This document shows positions 7,287 through 15,078 of a stretch of 64,000 bases of DNA, one piece after another; positions within the stretch are counted from its first letter, which is position 1, and each line of letters opens with the position of its first letter. Source of the stretch: Microbispora siamensis (GTDB lineage: Bacteria; Actinomycetota; Actinomycetes; Streptosporangiales; Streptosporangiaceae). The stretch spans positions 62,001 through 126,000 of the forward strand of contig NZ_BOOF01000024.1 of NCBI RefSeq assembly GCF_016863095.1, read 5' to 3'. Position numbers and translations under genes: made by a program. The notes beneath the pieces were generated by a model that saw nothing but the letters and a program-made list of their open reading frames with translations, ran no database searches and was not told the DNA's origin.

Positions 7287-7940
7287 ATGACGGGTACGGG
7301 CGACGGGGGCCTGTCCGACCGAGTTATCCAGGTGGCGACCCGCCTGTTCGCCGGGCTGGGCTACGACGGCACGGACATGCGGCAGATCGCCGACGCCGCG
7401 GGCACGGACGTGGCCTTCGTCAGGCGGCAGTTCGGCGACAAGCGGGAGATCTATCTCGAGGTCATGGACCGCATGAACAGCGCCCACAACGCCGTTCTCG
7501 AAAAGGGGATCAAGGACATCCTCAGCGCATCGCCGGAACAGAAGATCGTCGCCATGCACCGGCTCCTCGACCGATACGTCGACTTCTGCTGCCGCCAACC
7601 GGAGTATCCGGCGCTCTACACCCACAGGTGGCTCTCCGACGCCACAGACATCCCCGAGCTCGAGCCGATGTACGCCGCGCCGGCGGCGCAGTTCGTGATC
7701 GACACCATCGCTCCCCTGGTGACGGCCCCGGACGTGGACGTGGACTACACCATCAACTCGGTGATCTGGTGTGTCCACAGCTTCGTGCAGAGCGGCGTGT
7801 ACGACCGGTCGGGCCAGCGCTACGACCACGACCATCCCGGGGCGCTGTGGCGCTTCCGCAGCTATCTGCATCAGATGGTCCACCGCACGCTCCGCCTGCC
7901 GGGGGAGCCCCCGCCGTTGGAGCGTCCCTCCCGCAGGTGA
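7287..7940 (+). CDS. TetR/AcrR-family regulator
   Basis: A 217-aa one-domain repressor type. The N-terminal helix-turn-helix reads 'VIQVATRLFAGLGYDGTDM', then 'IADAAGTDVAFVRRQFGDKR', the TetR signature; the rest is a helical ligand domain. It contains a 'CCRQPEYPALYTHRWL' segment typical of a subset of actinobacterial TetRs with an unknown inducer. It is divergent from the SARP gene across a region holding a perfect 17-bp palindrome, so autoregulation and control of the SARP gene are plausible. It is convergent with the DinB-like gene, whose stop lies 20 bp away. Confidence 0.88.
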   Translation: MTGTGDGGLSDRVIQVATRLFAGLGYDGTDMRQIADAAGTDVAFVRRQFGDKREIYLEVMDRMNSAHNAVLEKGIKDILSASPEQKIVAMHRLLDRYVDFCCRQPEYPALYTHRWLSDATDIPELEPMYAAPAAQFVIDTIAPLVTAPDVDVDYTINSVIWCVHSFVQSGVYDRSGQRYDHDHPGALWRFRSYLHQMVHRTLRLPGEPPPLERPSRR

Positions 7941-7959
7941 GACGGCCCGTCGCCGACGC

Positions 7960-8616
7960 TCACCGGCCGGGCCGGGGCGCAGGGCCCTGCATCCGTGCGG
8001 TCAGGACGTCCGTCCCGGGACCGGACAGGCCGGCCAGACCGGCCGGACGCCCCGTCGCGATCAGGAGCAGGTCGCCGGCCGCGCCGCTGATCTCCTGCCC
8101 GCTGCCGGAGGTCCAGTCCACGTCGGTGGCGACCAGGTGAAGGTCCGCGAGACGCGCGGGCGCGTCGTAGAAGCGGTTGCCGGCGACGTAGGTCAGGGCG
8201 GCGACCGCGGGGCCCGCCGGGAGCGGCCGGTCACGGTGGAGCGGGCGGGCGATGTCCTGCCCGTGCACCAGCAGGTCCACCAGCGGATCCAGCGGTCCGC
8301 TGCCGGGCATGCGGCGCGGCGACGTCGCGCTGCCGCGCAGCTGCGCGATGAGATCGGCCGGAGTGGATCTCCGCGCGCGTGTCCGGGCACGCCTGTCGGT
8401 CATGCGGTGGAAGTCGCCGCGGGCGCGGGCCATACCGGCCACCATGTCCAGCACCGTGGTGCGGGTGGTGGTCGTCAGGTGGGCCACCACGTCCTTCACC
8501 GTCCAGCCCGCGCACAGCGAGGGGGTTGCCCACTCGGCGTCGTCCAGCTCTTCCAGCAGGTCGCACAGGCTCATCCGCTCGTTCGCGATCGCGTCGCGCA
8601 CGGCATCGGCGTCCAT
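7960..8616 (-). CDS. Mycothiol-dependent maleylpyruvate-isomerase-family (DinB-like) protein
   Basis: A 218-aa protein of the actinobacterial TIGR03083-type family. The N-terminal four-helix DinB-like domain includes 'SLCAGWTVKDVVAHLTT' (metal-binding His) and 'LLVHGQDIARPL' (second His). A C-terminal domain follows with 'ATDVDWTSGSGQEI' and 'DLLLIATGRP'. Relatives are metal-dependent and use mycothiol or unknown thiols; the substrate is not known here. The start is ATG 8616 with GGAAGGAG upstream; an in-frame GTG-type extension to 8664 would run through the operator and is unlikely. It is divergent from a TetR gene across an operator-like dyad, so that TetR protein is its probable regulator. 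Confidence 0.85.
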   Translation of the reverse strand: MDADAVRDAIANERMSLCDLLEELDDAEWATPSLCAGWTVKDVVAHLTTTTRTTVLDMVAGMARARGDFHRMTDRRARTRARRSTPADLIAQLRGSATSPRRMPGSGPLDPLVDLLVHGQDIARPLHRDRPLPAGPAVAALTYVAGNRFYDAPARLADLHLVATDVDWTSGSGQEISGAAGDLLLIATGRPAGLAGLSGPGTDVLTARMQGPAPRPGR

Positions 8617-8645
8617 TCGCCGCTCCTTCCGTCCCGTCCCGACTG

Positions 8646-8689
8646 ATGTATACACTGTGAACAACCTGCAATGTGCACACTGTAGACAT
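8646..8689. promoter_or_regulatory. 44-bp inverted-repeat operator between DinB-like and TetR genes
   Basis: Left half ATGTATACACTGTGAACA (8646-8663) and right half TGTGCACACTGTAGACAT (8672-8689) are inverted copies matching at 15 of 18 positions, with an 8-bp spacer. It lies between the two divergent starts and overlaps AT-rich promoter-like bases, so the TetR protein encoded at 8711 probably binds here. Confidence 0.65.
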
Positions 8690-8710
8690 CCACGAAGGCG
8701 TCAGGCAAGC

Positions 8711-9337
8711 ATGAAGAGAACCTCGCCGGGCTACCACCACGGCAACCTGCGTTCGGCCCTGATCGAGGCCGCTCTCGATCTCGCCAGAGACAAGGGCGCC
8801 GGTGCTCTGGGCCTGCGCGAGGTGACCCGCGCGGTCGGGGTGAGTCCCAACGCCGCCTACCGGCACTTCGCCGACCTGCGGGCGCTCGTCCTCACCGTCG
8901 CGCTGGAGGCCCGGCACCGTCTCGCGCGCGCCATCATCGACCGGCTCGACACGATCGCGCCCGGCCTCGACCCCGCGCGGCGATCCACGGAACGGCTGCG
9001 CGCCTTCGGGCTGGCGTACGTGGAGTTCGCTCAGTCCACTCCCGGCTGGTACGAGCTCGCCTGCGCCTCACAGGAGGCGCCGCCGGACGGAGTCGAGGAG
9101 GGGGCTCCGCCCCCGCCCCACCTCATCCTGCTCGGCATCCTCGACGAGATGACGCGGGCGGGAGTCATGGCACCGGCTCGCCGTACCGGTGCCGAGTGGT
9201 CGTGCTGGTCCACTGTTCACGGCCTCGCCGAGTTGCGCGTCCACGGGCCGCTCCAGGCGTTGTCCGGGGAGGAGGCCGTCCGGCTGGCCCGCCTCGCGCT
9301 GGACACCCTCATCCAGGGCCTGACCGCGAAGTCATGA
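8711..9337 (+). CDS. TetR-family regulator
   Basis: A 208-aa protein opening with 'YHHGNLRSALIEAALDLARD', the usual start of a TetR subgroup. The helix-turn-helix is 'LREVTRAVGVSPNAAYRHF', followed by a helical C-terminal ligand domain (TetR_C WHG-type). The start ATG 8711 is chosen because the family motif begins five residues later; the long upstream frame overlaps the divergent gene and is a shadow. It probably represses both itself and the DinB-like gene through the 8646-8689 dyad. Confidence 0.9.
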   Translation: MKRTSPGYHHGNLRSALIEAALDLARDKGAGALGLREVTRAVGVSPNAAYRHFADLRALVLTVALEARHRLARAIIDRLDTIAPGLDPARRSTERLRAFGLAYVEFAQSTPGWYELACASQEAPPDGVEEGAPPPPHLILLGILDEMTRAGVMAPARRTGAEWSCWSTVHGLAELRVHGPLQALSGEEAVRLARLALDTLIQGLTAKS

Positions 9338-9399
9338 TCCTGAGCGGTGGCTGACGCCCCTTCTGGGACGTCCCGGCGGGGCCGTCGGCTTTCGAGGTG

Positions 9400-9453
9400 T
9401 TGACGATGCTCCGGCTCCTGGTCTAACTTCGTCTCTGCAAGGGACGAAGTTAG
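9400..9453 (+). promoter_or_regulatory. Promoter with overlapping 11-bp dyad operator
   Basis: TTGACG (9400-9405) and TAACTT (9424-9429) are separated by 18 bp, a good housekeeping promoter. A perfect 11-bp inverted repeat (CTAACTTCGTC 9423-9433, GACGAAGTTAG 9443-9453) covers the -10 box and the start point, so a bound dimer would block transcription. Confidence 0.7.
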
Positions 9454-9520
9454 CCCGTCGTCGTGGGCGTGGTAGTAATGAGATCCGCGGAGGAGGCCGT
9501 ACAGACAGAGTTGGTGCACC

Positions 9521-9898
9521 ATGACCGAGCGGTACCTCGGCGTAGTCGGCATCGGCGAGGCGCTGGGCGTGAGCCGGCACGCGGTGCACAAGTGGCGCTC
9601 CCGCTATCCCGGCGATTCTGAGCACCCGTTCCCCGACCCCGACGTCGAGGTCGACGGCACGCCCGGCTGGCGGCCTGACCGGCTGGCGGAGATCATCGAG
9701 TGGCGCAACGGCCTGCCGGGCCGTGGCGCGGGCGGCGGACGTCCTACCGCCGCACGACAGGAGTACCTGAAAGAAGCGGCGGCGCGAGGCATGGACCGGG
9801 ACGAGGCGCTGCGCGCGCTCGTCACGTTGTCCGAAGAGTTTCCCGAGATGACCGAGCCGGAAATCTGTGCCTGGCTCATCGGGCACTGGCGGAGATAG
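9521..9898 (+). CDS. Small helix-turn-helix DNA-binding protein
   Basis: A 125-aa protein. The N-terminal region 'GIGEALGVSRHAVHKWRSR' is a MerR/AlpA-like helix-turn-helix, followed by the wing segment 'PGWRPDRLAEIIEW'. The C-terminal half is charged and helical ('DEALRALVTLSEEFPEMTE'). This layout is common in small actinobacterial and phage-type regulators. There is no ribosome site in the usual place; GGAGGAGG lies about 25 bp upstream, so the start may use another mechanism. It is transcribed from the dyad-bearing promoter at 9400 and may bind that dyad. A beta-lactamase-fold gene follows after 40 bp. Confidence 0.75.
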   Translation: MTERYLGVVGIGEALGVSRHAVHKWRSRYPGDSEHPFPDPDVEVDGTPGWRPDRLAEIIEWRNGLPGRGAGGGRPTAARQEYLKEAAARGMDRDEALRALVTLSEEFPEMTEPEICAWLIGHWRR

Positions 9899-9938
9899 CA
9901 CTTCCCCCGATCAATTCCATGAGCGAAGGCGATGACGC

Positions 9939-11123
9939 ATGCCCGAAATCGGCGGCGAGACCGCACCCGGATTCGAAGCGGTACGTGAGGCCTTCGCGGC
10001 CAACCTGGCCGGCGGACAGGAAGTAGGCGCCGCGGTCGCCGTCTACCTGCACGGCCGGAAGGTCGTCGACCTGTGGGGCGGGATCGCCGACCCCGAGACC
10101 GGCCGCCGCTGGGAGCGCGACACCCTGCAGGTCGTGTTCTCCACCACCAAGGGCGTCACCGCCGCCTGCGCGCACCTGCTGGCCGAGCGGGGCGAACTGG
10201 ACCTGGACGCCCCCGTCGCCGACTACTGGCCGGAGTTCGCGGCATGCGGAAAAGACCGGATCCCGGTCCGCTGGCTGCTCACCCACCAGGCAGGCCTGCC
10301 CGCGCTCGATCGCCCGATCACTCCGGCAGAGGCGATCGCCTGGCACCCGATGGTGACCGCACTGGCCGCCCAGCGGCCGTTCTGGGAACCGGGCACCGCG
10401 CACGGCTACCACGCCCACACATACGGCTGGCTGGTCGGCGAAGTGGTCCGCCGGGTGACCGGCCGGAGCCTCGGCACGTTCCTCGCCGAAGAGATCACCG
10501 CACCGCTCGGCCTTGACCTGTGGATCGGGCTGCCGGAATCCGAGCGGCACCGGGTCAGCCGGATCGTCGCCGCCCCGATCGACCCCGGTGCTTTCGCCGC
10601 GATCGACCTGGACGCCCTTCCCGAGCCCGCGCGCGAGGTGATGAGGGCCTACACCGATCCCACGTCGCTGACGATGCGGGCCATGACCGTCGTCACGCCG
10701 ATGCTGAACCACGACGACCCCGCAGAGCAGTTCGCCGAGATGCCCTCGACCAACGGCATCTGCACCGCTCGCGCGCTGGCCCGCTTCTACGCCGCGCTCA
10801 TCGGCGAGGTCGACGGGCACCGCATCCTCTCACCCGGCACTCTGGCGGCGGCGACCGCCGAACAGGTCAGCGGGGTGGACCGCGTCCTGCGGGTGCCAGT
10901 CCGGATCGCCACCGGTTTCGGCCTGCCGACACCCGACGCCTTCTGGTACAGCCCGACCGCCTTCGGGTTCCCCGGCTACGGCGGATCGCTCGGCTTCGCC
11001 GACCCGGCCACCGGCCTGGCCTTCGGCTACGTCATGAACCACATCCAGGAAGGCGTACCGGACCGCAGGGCCGCCACGCTCCTCGACGCGGTCCGCAGCG
11101 CGATCAGGGCCGGGACTCGGTAG
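9939..11123 (+). CDS. Serine hydrolase of the beta-lactamase (class C/esterase) family
   Basis: A 394-aa cytosolic protein without signal peptide. The catalytic S-x-x-K is 'FSTTKGVTA' (Ser and Lys about residues 69-72). The second motif lies near 'AHGYHAHTYGWLVGEVVRR', where Tyr and Asn-equivalent positions are expected. A 'GYGGSLGFADP' segment takes the place of the KTG box. 'LLTHQAGLP' is the family's conserved stretch. Members are mostly esterases or peptidases; the substrate is unknown. It probably shares the 9400 promoter with the small HTH gene. The strand ends 111 bp before the convergent FxsT-like gene. Confidence 0.88.
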   Translation: MPEIGGETAPGFEAVREAFAANLAGGQEVGAAVAVYLHGRKVVDLWGGIADPETGRRWERDTLQVVFSTTKGVTAACAHLLAERGELDLDAPVADYWPEFAACGKDRIPVRWLLTHQAGLPALDRPITPAEAIAWHPMVTALAAQRPFWEPGTAHGYHAHTYGWLVGEVVRRVTGRSLGTFLAEEITAPLGLDLWIGLPESERHRVSRIVAAPIDPGAFAAIDLDALPEPAREVMRAYTDPTSLTMRAMTVVTPMLNHDDPAEQFAEMPSTNGICTARALARFYAALIGEVDGHRILSPGTLAAATAEQVSGVDRVLRVPVRIATGFGLPTPDAFWYSPTAFGFPGYGGSLGFADPATGLAFGYVMNHIQEGVPDRRAATLLDAVRSAIRAGTR

Positions 11124-11234
11124 CCGCGGGTTCCGGGGACGGCGCGGGCCGCGGCCGGACGTGGTGGCGGCCGAGCCGCAAGAGTCTGCCCGCTCTCGGA
11201 AGGATCGCCAAGGACCAGATGGGCATGTCGGCGG

Positions 11235-13769
11235 TCACAGGACAGGCGGGTCGAAGTCGAAGTCGAGACGGCGGCCCTCCTGCGTCGCCACGGCGTCGGG
11301 GTGGTCGGTGCCGAGCACCCGCGCGTACCGGTCGAGGGTGTCGGCCAGGAGCGCCTCCGCCTCGGCGGTGACCCCGAGCGTCCGCAGGTCCACGACGAGG
11401 TTGGCCGCGCCCGCGAGGGTCAGCGGGTGGTCCTCGCCGAGCAGGGCCCGCAGCCGCTCGAGCGTGCTCGCGCCGAGTTCCCTGGCACCCTCCGGATCGC
11501 CCAGCTCCGCGAGGTCGCTGGCCAGGTTGATCGCGCAGGTGAGCGAGAAGTGGTGGTCTCGGGTGAGCCGGCGGTCGAAGCCCTTCAGCGCCCGTGCGTC
11601 GATCTCCCTGGCCTGGTCCGCCTGCCCGTCCACGCGAAGCAGCAGCGCGAGGTTGGTGTCGCAGCCGTACTTGAACGGGTGGTCGTCGCCGTACATCCGC
11701 GGATAACGGGCCGTCATGTCCTGCAGCAGGGCGAGCGCGTCGCCGATCGCCCCGGAGGCGCGCTGCGCGTTGGCCAGGCACAACGCCGCGGCCAGCGTGT
11801 CGGGGTGGTCGAGGCCGAAGATGCGCTCCTGCAGCTCGTAGGTGACCCGGGCCAGGTCGAGCGCCTCCTCGACCAGCCCGGCGCGGCGTTTGGCGATCGA
11901 CAGGTCCTTGGCGGTGCGCAGCGTCCAGGGGTGCTCGCGGCCCAGCTCCTGCACGCCGTAGTCGTAGGCGTCCTCGCCGATGTCGCAGGCCTGGCGATAC
12001 TCGCCGTTCAACCGCAGGATGCGGGCCAGGCCGTTCCAGGAGGACAGCACGTTCTGCTTGCTGGAGCCCGACCCCGGCTGCCGCTGCAGGGCGAACGTCT
12101 TGGACTGCAGCTCTCGCGCCTTCGTGTAGTCGCCGAGCAGCAGGTGGTCGAGCGCCAGGTTGTTCATGACGCGCAGCGTCCGCCGGTGGGACGGGCCGAA
12201 GACCGCCTCGTGTCTGCGCAGCGACTCCATGTCGTGCTCCAGCGCCGCCTCGAAGTCGCCGCGGAAACGCAGATCGGCTCCGTGGCTGTTGGTGATGAGG
12301 AGCGTCTCCTCGTCGTCATCGCCGAGCACCTGCCGCATCCGTGCCAGCACCCGCCGGTTCAGGTCGAACGACTCCTGGATGTCGCCCAGTTCCCTGATGA
12401 CGATGGCCTGGTGGCGGTGGGCGGCCAGCACGTACCGGTCGTCGTCTCCGCTGTCGGCCCGCCAGCGTTCGATGAACCGCTCGACCAGCGCCCGCGCCGA
12501 CAGGAAGTCGCCCGACGAGTAGAGATAGCGGACGATGTCCAGGGCGAAGCCGCGGATGTGGGGGTCCCGGCTGCCCGCGATGTCGGCGGGGGTGACGTGG
12601 CCGAGCAGCCCGCCGTAGCGCGGCCAGGACAGGTTGTCGTCGGGCTCGTACGGCGCGGCGGCGGAGGCCAGCAGCAGGTGCACCTCGCGCTGGAACGCCA
12701 CGCGCTCGGCGTCGTCGAGTTCGTCGCGCAGCAGCGCCTGGACCAGCCGGTGGACCTGGATGGTGCGGCTCTCCGAGTCCATGCGGACGAGCGCGTACCT
12801 CCCGAGCTCCCGGACCGCCCGGCTCACCTGGATCGGGTCGTCGAGCAGCGCCGCCATCCGCGACCCGGCGGAAAAGCGCTCCGGCAGCGGCTCGAAAAGG
12901 TCACGGGGGATGGGCTCGGGCCCGAAGAACGCGCAGCAGCGCAGCAGCTCCACCGCCTCGGGCATCTTCTTCTTGAGCTGCGCCACCGACAGGGCCCACG
13001 CGGCGGTCATGGACAGGGGGTAGTCGGAGGGCTTGTTGGCACCGAGCAGCCGAGTGGTCTGCTCCCGAAGCAGCCGCAGGTATTCGTCGACCGACATGCC
13101 GGACTCGACCTGGAACGCGCCCGCCTGCTCCAGCGCCAGCGGAAGGTCGCCGAGCGACTCGGCCAGTCGGTCCGCCTGCTCGTCCGTCATGCCCTTCGGC
13201 ACCCGGCGCCGAAGGAACTCGACGCTCTCCCCACGCTCGAAGACGTCGACGGTGACCGTGTCGACGACGCCCTGCCAGCTGTGGTTGCGCGAGGTGATCA
13301 GCACGTGCCCGGGGCCGCGGGGGATGATGTCGTTGATGTGCTCGGGGTCGTCGGCGTTGTCGAAGATCAGCAGCCATCTGTCGTACGGCTCGCCGCGGCG
13401 CAGCGCGTCCAGCACGGCCTCGGCCGCGTCCTCGACGCCGGAGGACGCCGCGTTCGGCAGGTTCAGCTCCCTGGCGAGCCCCGCGAGCGACGACTTCACC
13501 AGCATGGGCTGGTCGGCGGGGATCCACCACACGAGGTCGTAGTCGCGCCGGTATCGGTAGGCGTACTCCATGGCGAGCTGGGTCTTGCCCACGCCGCCCA
13601 GCCCGTGCAGGGCGTGGGGGAGCACGGCGGCCGTGGTCTCGGACATGAGATCGTCCCGCAGCCTGTCAAGCAGATCCCGGCGTCCGGTGAAGTTCTTGTT
13701 CTGCTGCGGCACTCTGCCCCAAATGGCGGGCATGCGACCAGAGTCCGCCGAGAAGTGCGAAACCGACAC
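11235..13769 (-). CDS. fxsT: FxsT-like NB-ARC/tetratricopeptide protein of an FxSxx-COOH system
   Basis: An 844-aa protein whose N-terminus has the family phrase 'IWGRVPQQNKNFTGRRDLL'. An NB-ARC ATPase follows with Walker A 'GLGGVGKTQLA' (56-66), Walker B 'WLLIFDNADDPEHI', sensor 'GHVLITSRNHSW' and 'LGDLPLALEQAG'. From about residue 420 to the end there are repeated TPR units with the phrase 'LG..HP.TL' ('ELGREHPWTLRTAKDL', 'IFGLDHPDTLAAALCLANA', 'LLGEDHPLTLAGAANLVVD'). In annotated genomes this protein type accompanies FxSxx-COOH peptides, and a peptide ending F-Q-S-A-I is encoded divergently at 13916. The start may be GTG 13769 or ATG 13733. Role inferred: regulator or sensor of the peptide system. 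Confidence 0.88.
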   Translation of the reverse strand: MSVSHFSADSGRMPAIWGRVPQQNKNFTGRRDLLDRLRDDLMSETTAAVLPHALHGLGGVGKTQLAMEYAYRYRRDYDLVWWIPADQPMLVKSSLAGLARELNLPNAASSGVEDAAEAVLDALRRGEPYDRWLLIFDNADDPEHINDIIPRGPGHVLITSRNHSWQGVVDTVTVDVFERGESVEFLRRRVPKGMTDEQADRLAESLGDLPLALEQAGAFQVESGMSVDEYLRLLREQTTRLLGANKPSDYPLSMTAAWALSVAQLKKKMPEAVELLRCCAFFGPEPIPRDLFEPLPERFSAGSRMAALLDDPIQVSRAVRELGRYALVRMDSESRTIQVHRLVQALLRDELDDAERVAFQREVHLLLASAAAPYEPDDNLSWPRYGGLLGHVTPADIAGSRDPHIRGFALDIVRYLYSSGDFLSARALVERFIERWRADSGDDDRYVLAAHRHQAIVIRELGDIQESFDLNRRVLARMRQVLGDDDEETLLITNSHGADLRFRGDFEAALEHDMESLRRHEAVFGPSHRRTLRVMNNLALDHLLLGDYTKARELQSKTFALQRQPGSGSSKQNVLSSWNGLARILRLNGEYRQACDIGEDAYDYGVQELGREHPWTLRTAKDLSIAKRRAGLVEEALDLARVTYELQERIFGLDHPDTLAAALCLANAQRASGAIGDALALLQDMTARYPRMYGDDHPFKYGCDTNLALLLRVDGQADQAREIDARALKGFDRRLTRDHHFSLTCAINLASDLAELGDPEGARELGASTLERLRALLGEDHPLTLAGAANLVVDLRTLGVTAEAEALLADTLDRYARVLGTDHPDAVATQEGRRLDFDFDPPVL

Positions 13770-13915
13770 GCTACCATCCCAGATCGGGCCTCAGTGGTTT
13801 GGACAAAGCTTAGGCCGCAACGCCTCGTGTATTGAAGAGTCAAGGCGTCAGACTGATGGCACCTCGCCCCGGGCGTGGGAAGATGAGGTCCACGGTTTGA
13901 TGGACAAGGAGTGCC

Positions 13916-14083
13916 ATGGGCGACATAACCGGCAATGAGTACGGTGGCGGCCTTATCGATGTGACCGGCCTGAGCCTCAGCGAACTCGGGCAGGTAAGCG
14001 ACGACGTACTCGCGCCCGCCCTGCGCCGTCTGGTCGAGGAGGACGGCTCGGTCCCCTACGCCGGCTTCCAGTCCGCTATCTGA
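13916..14083 (+). CDS. FxSxx-COOH-type peptide (55 aa)
   Basis: ATG 13916 follows AAGGAG and encodes 55 residues ending ...F-Q-S-A-I and a stop, matching the C-terminal F-x-S-x-x pattern of this peptide family. The middle, 'LIDVTGLSLSELGQV', matches the family's usual 'D.....l..l' region. The peptide is acidic, hydrophilic and has no cysteines. In characterised gene neighbourhoods the partner enzyme is a radical SAM/SPASM protein fused to a HExxH domain. Here the HExxH part is separate (16970) and no radical SAM gene is visible. It is divergent from the FxsT-like gene, 146 bp away. Recognition of the tail is firm; the modification and function are not known. Confidence 0.85.
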   Translation: MGDITGNEYGGGLIDVTGLSLSELGQVSDDVLAPALRRLVEEDGSVPYAGFQSAI

Positions 14084-14127
14084 GCGGTCCGCACGCCAAA
14101 TCCGGGCCGCCCGCAAATCGATCTCCG

Positions 14128-14155
14128 TTACCTCGCCGCCGCTGTGGGTCATAAT
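14128..14155 (+). promoter_or_regulatory. Candidate promoter of the SIR2-STAND pair
   Basis: TTACCT (14128-14133) and CATAAT (14150-14155), 16 bp apart, in an unusually AT-rich patch before GTG 14197. A small dyad (CATTG 14161-14165, CAATG 14171-14175) follows. It suggests the effector pair can be transcribed separately from the FxSxx peptide. Confidence 0.35.
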
Positions 14156-14196
14156 TCAGTCATTGGCTAACAATGCGGCGACCCCCGGGATGACGT

Positions 14197-15078
14197 GTGA
14201 ACGATGCGGACTGGGATCGGCTCATCAGGCAGCTCCGCAGAGGTGATTGCACGCCCCTACTCGGCGCCGGCTCCTGTTTCGGCCGCCTGCCCACCGGTGC
14301 CGAACTCAGCCGGCATTTCGCACACGAGTACAAATATCCGTTCGCCGACTCGGACAACCTGGCCCGGGTGATGCAGTACGCCGCGCTGGTGGGCCAGGAC
14401 CCGGTCGAACTCAAGCACGAGGTCTGCGCCTATCTGAAGCAGTATCGGGCCGGCAGGACTCCGGACGCGCTCGACCCGCACACGGTGCTCGCGGAATTTC
14501 CCATCCCCACATTCGTCACGACGAACTACGACGATTTCATGGTCCAGGCGCTGCAGCGGTGCCGGGCGGAACGCAAGTCGCCGGAGGCGTGCACCTCGAC
14601 GTGGTGGGACACCGAGGCGGACGAGGTCCCGTTACTCGAGCCGACGCACGACCGGCCGCTGGTCTACCACCTGCACGGCCAGTGGGACGACCCCGCGTCC
14701 CTCGTGCTGACCGAGGACGACTACCTGACGTATCTGGTCAACATGGTCGACGCGCGGGCTTCCGGGGTGCGCCAGCCGCTGCCCACCCCCGTGCTCGCCG
14801 CGATGACCGCCAGCCCGCTGCTTTTCGTGGGCTACAGCCTGCAGGACTGGAACTTCCGGGTGCTCTTCCACGGCCTGATCCGGCCGATTCCGCCGAACCG
14901 GAGGCGGCGCCACGTCAGCGTCCAGCTCCTGCCGGAGCTGAGCGAGACGGTCGCCGGAGCCGCGGAGAAGGCGGAGGAGTACATGGAGCGCTACCTCGAC
15001 GGCTGGCACATCTCCATCTACATAGGCAGCACAGAGGACTTCTTCGAGGAACTGCTCGGCAGATTGAGGACGACATGA
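14197..15078 (+). CDS. SIR2-like domain protein (putative NAD-consuming effector)
   Basis: A 293-aa single-domain SIR2_2-type protein. The nucleotide-binding start is 'PLLGAGSCFGRLPTGAEL'. The active-site elements are 'FVTTNYDDF' (Asn110, Asp112) and 'YHLHGQWDD' (His160), followed by 'LLFVGYSLQDWNFRVL'. SIR2-like domains of this branch act as NADases in several antiphage systems, so a toxic effector role is likely. Its GTG start lies 113 bp after the FxSxx peptide stop. Its TGA overlaps the start of the STAND ATPase (ATGA), so the two are made together, an effector-sensor arrangement. Confidence 0.85.
   Translation: MNDADWDRLIRQLRRGDCTPLLGAGSCFGRLPTGAELSRHFAHEYKYPFADSDNLARVMQYAALVGQDPVELKHEVCAYLKQYRAGRTPDALDPHTVLAEFPIPTFVTTNYDDFMVQALQRCRAERKSPEACTSTWWDTEADEVPLLEPTHDRPLVYHLHGQWDDPASLVLTEDDYLTYLVNMVDARASGVRQPLPTPVLAAMTASPLLFVGYSLQDWNFRVLFHGLIRPIPPNRRRRHVSVQLLPELSETVAGAAEKAEEYMERYLDGWHISIYIGSTEDFFEELLGRLRTT

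Noticed and set aside
11301-13835. 844-codon plus-strand ORF opposite the FxsT-like gene
   Set aside because: Antisense shadow of a recognisable NB-ARC/TPR protein; its translation is low-complexity Arg/Val/Gln/Gly with no domain.
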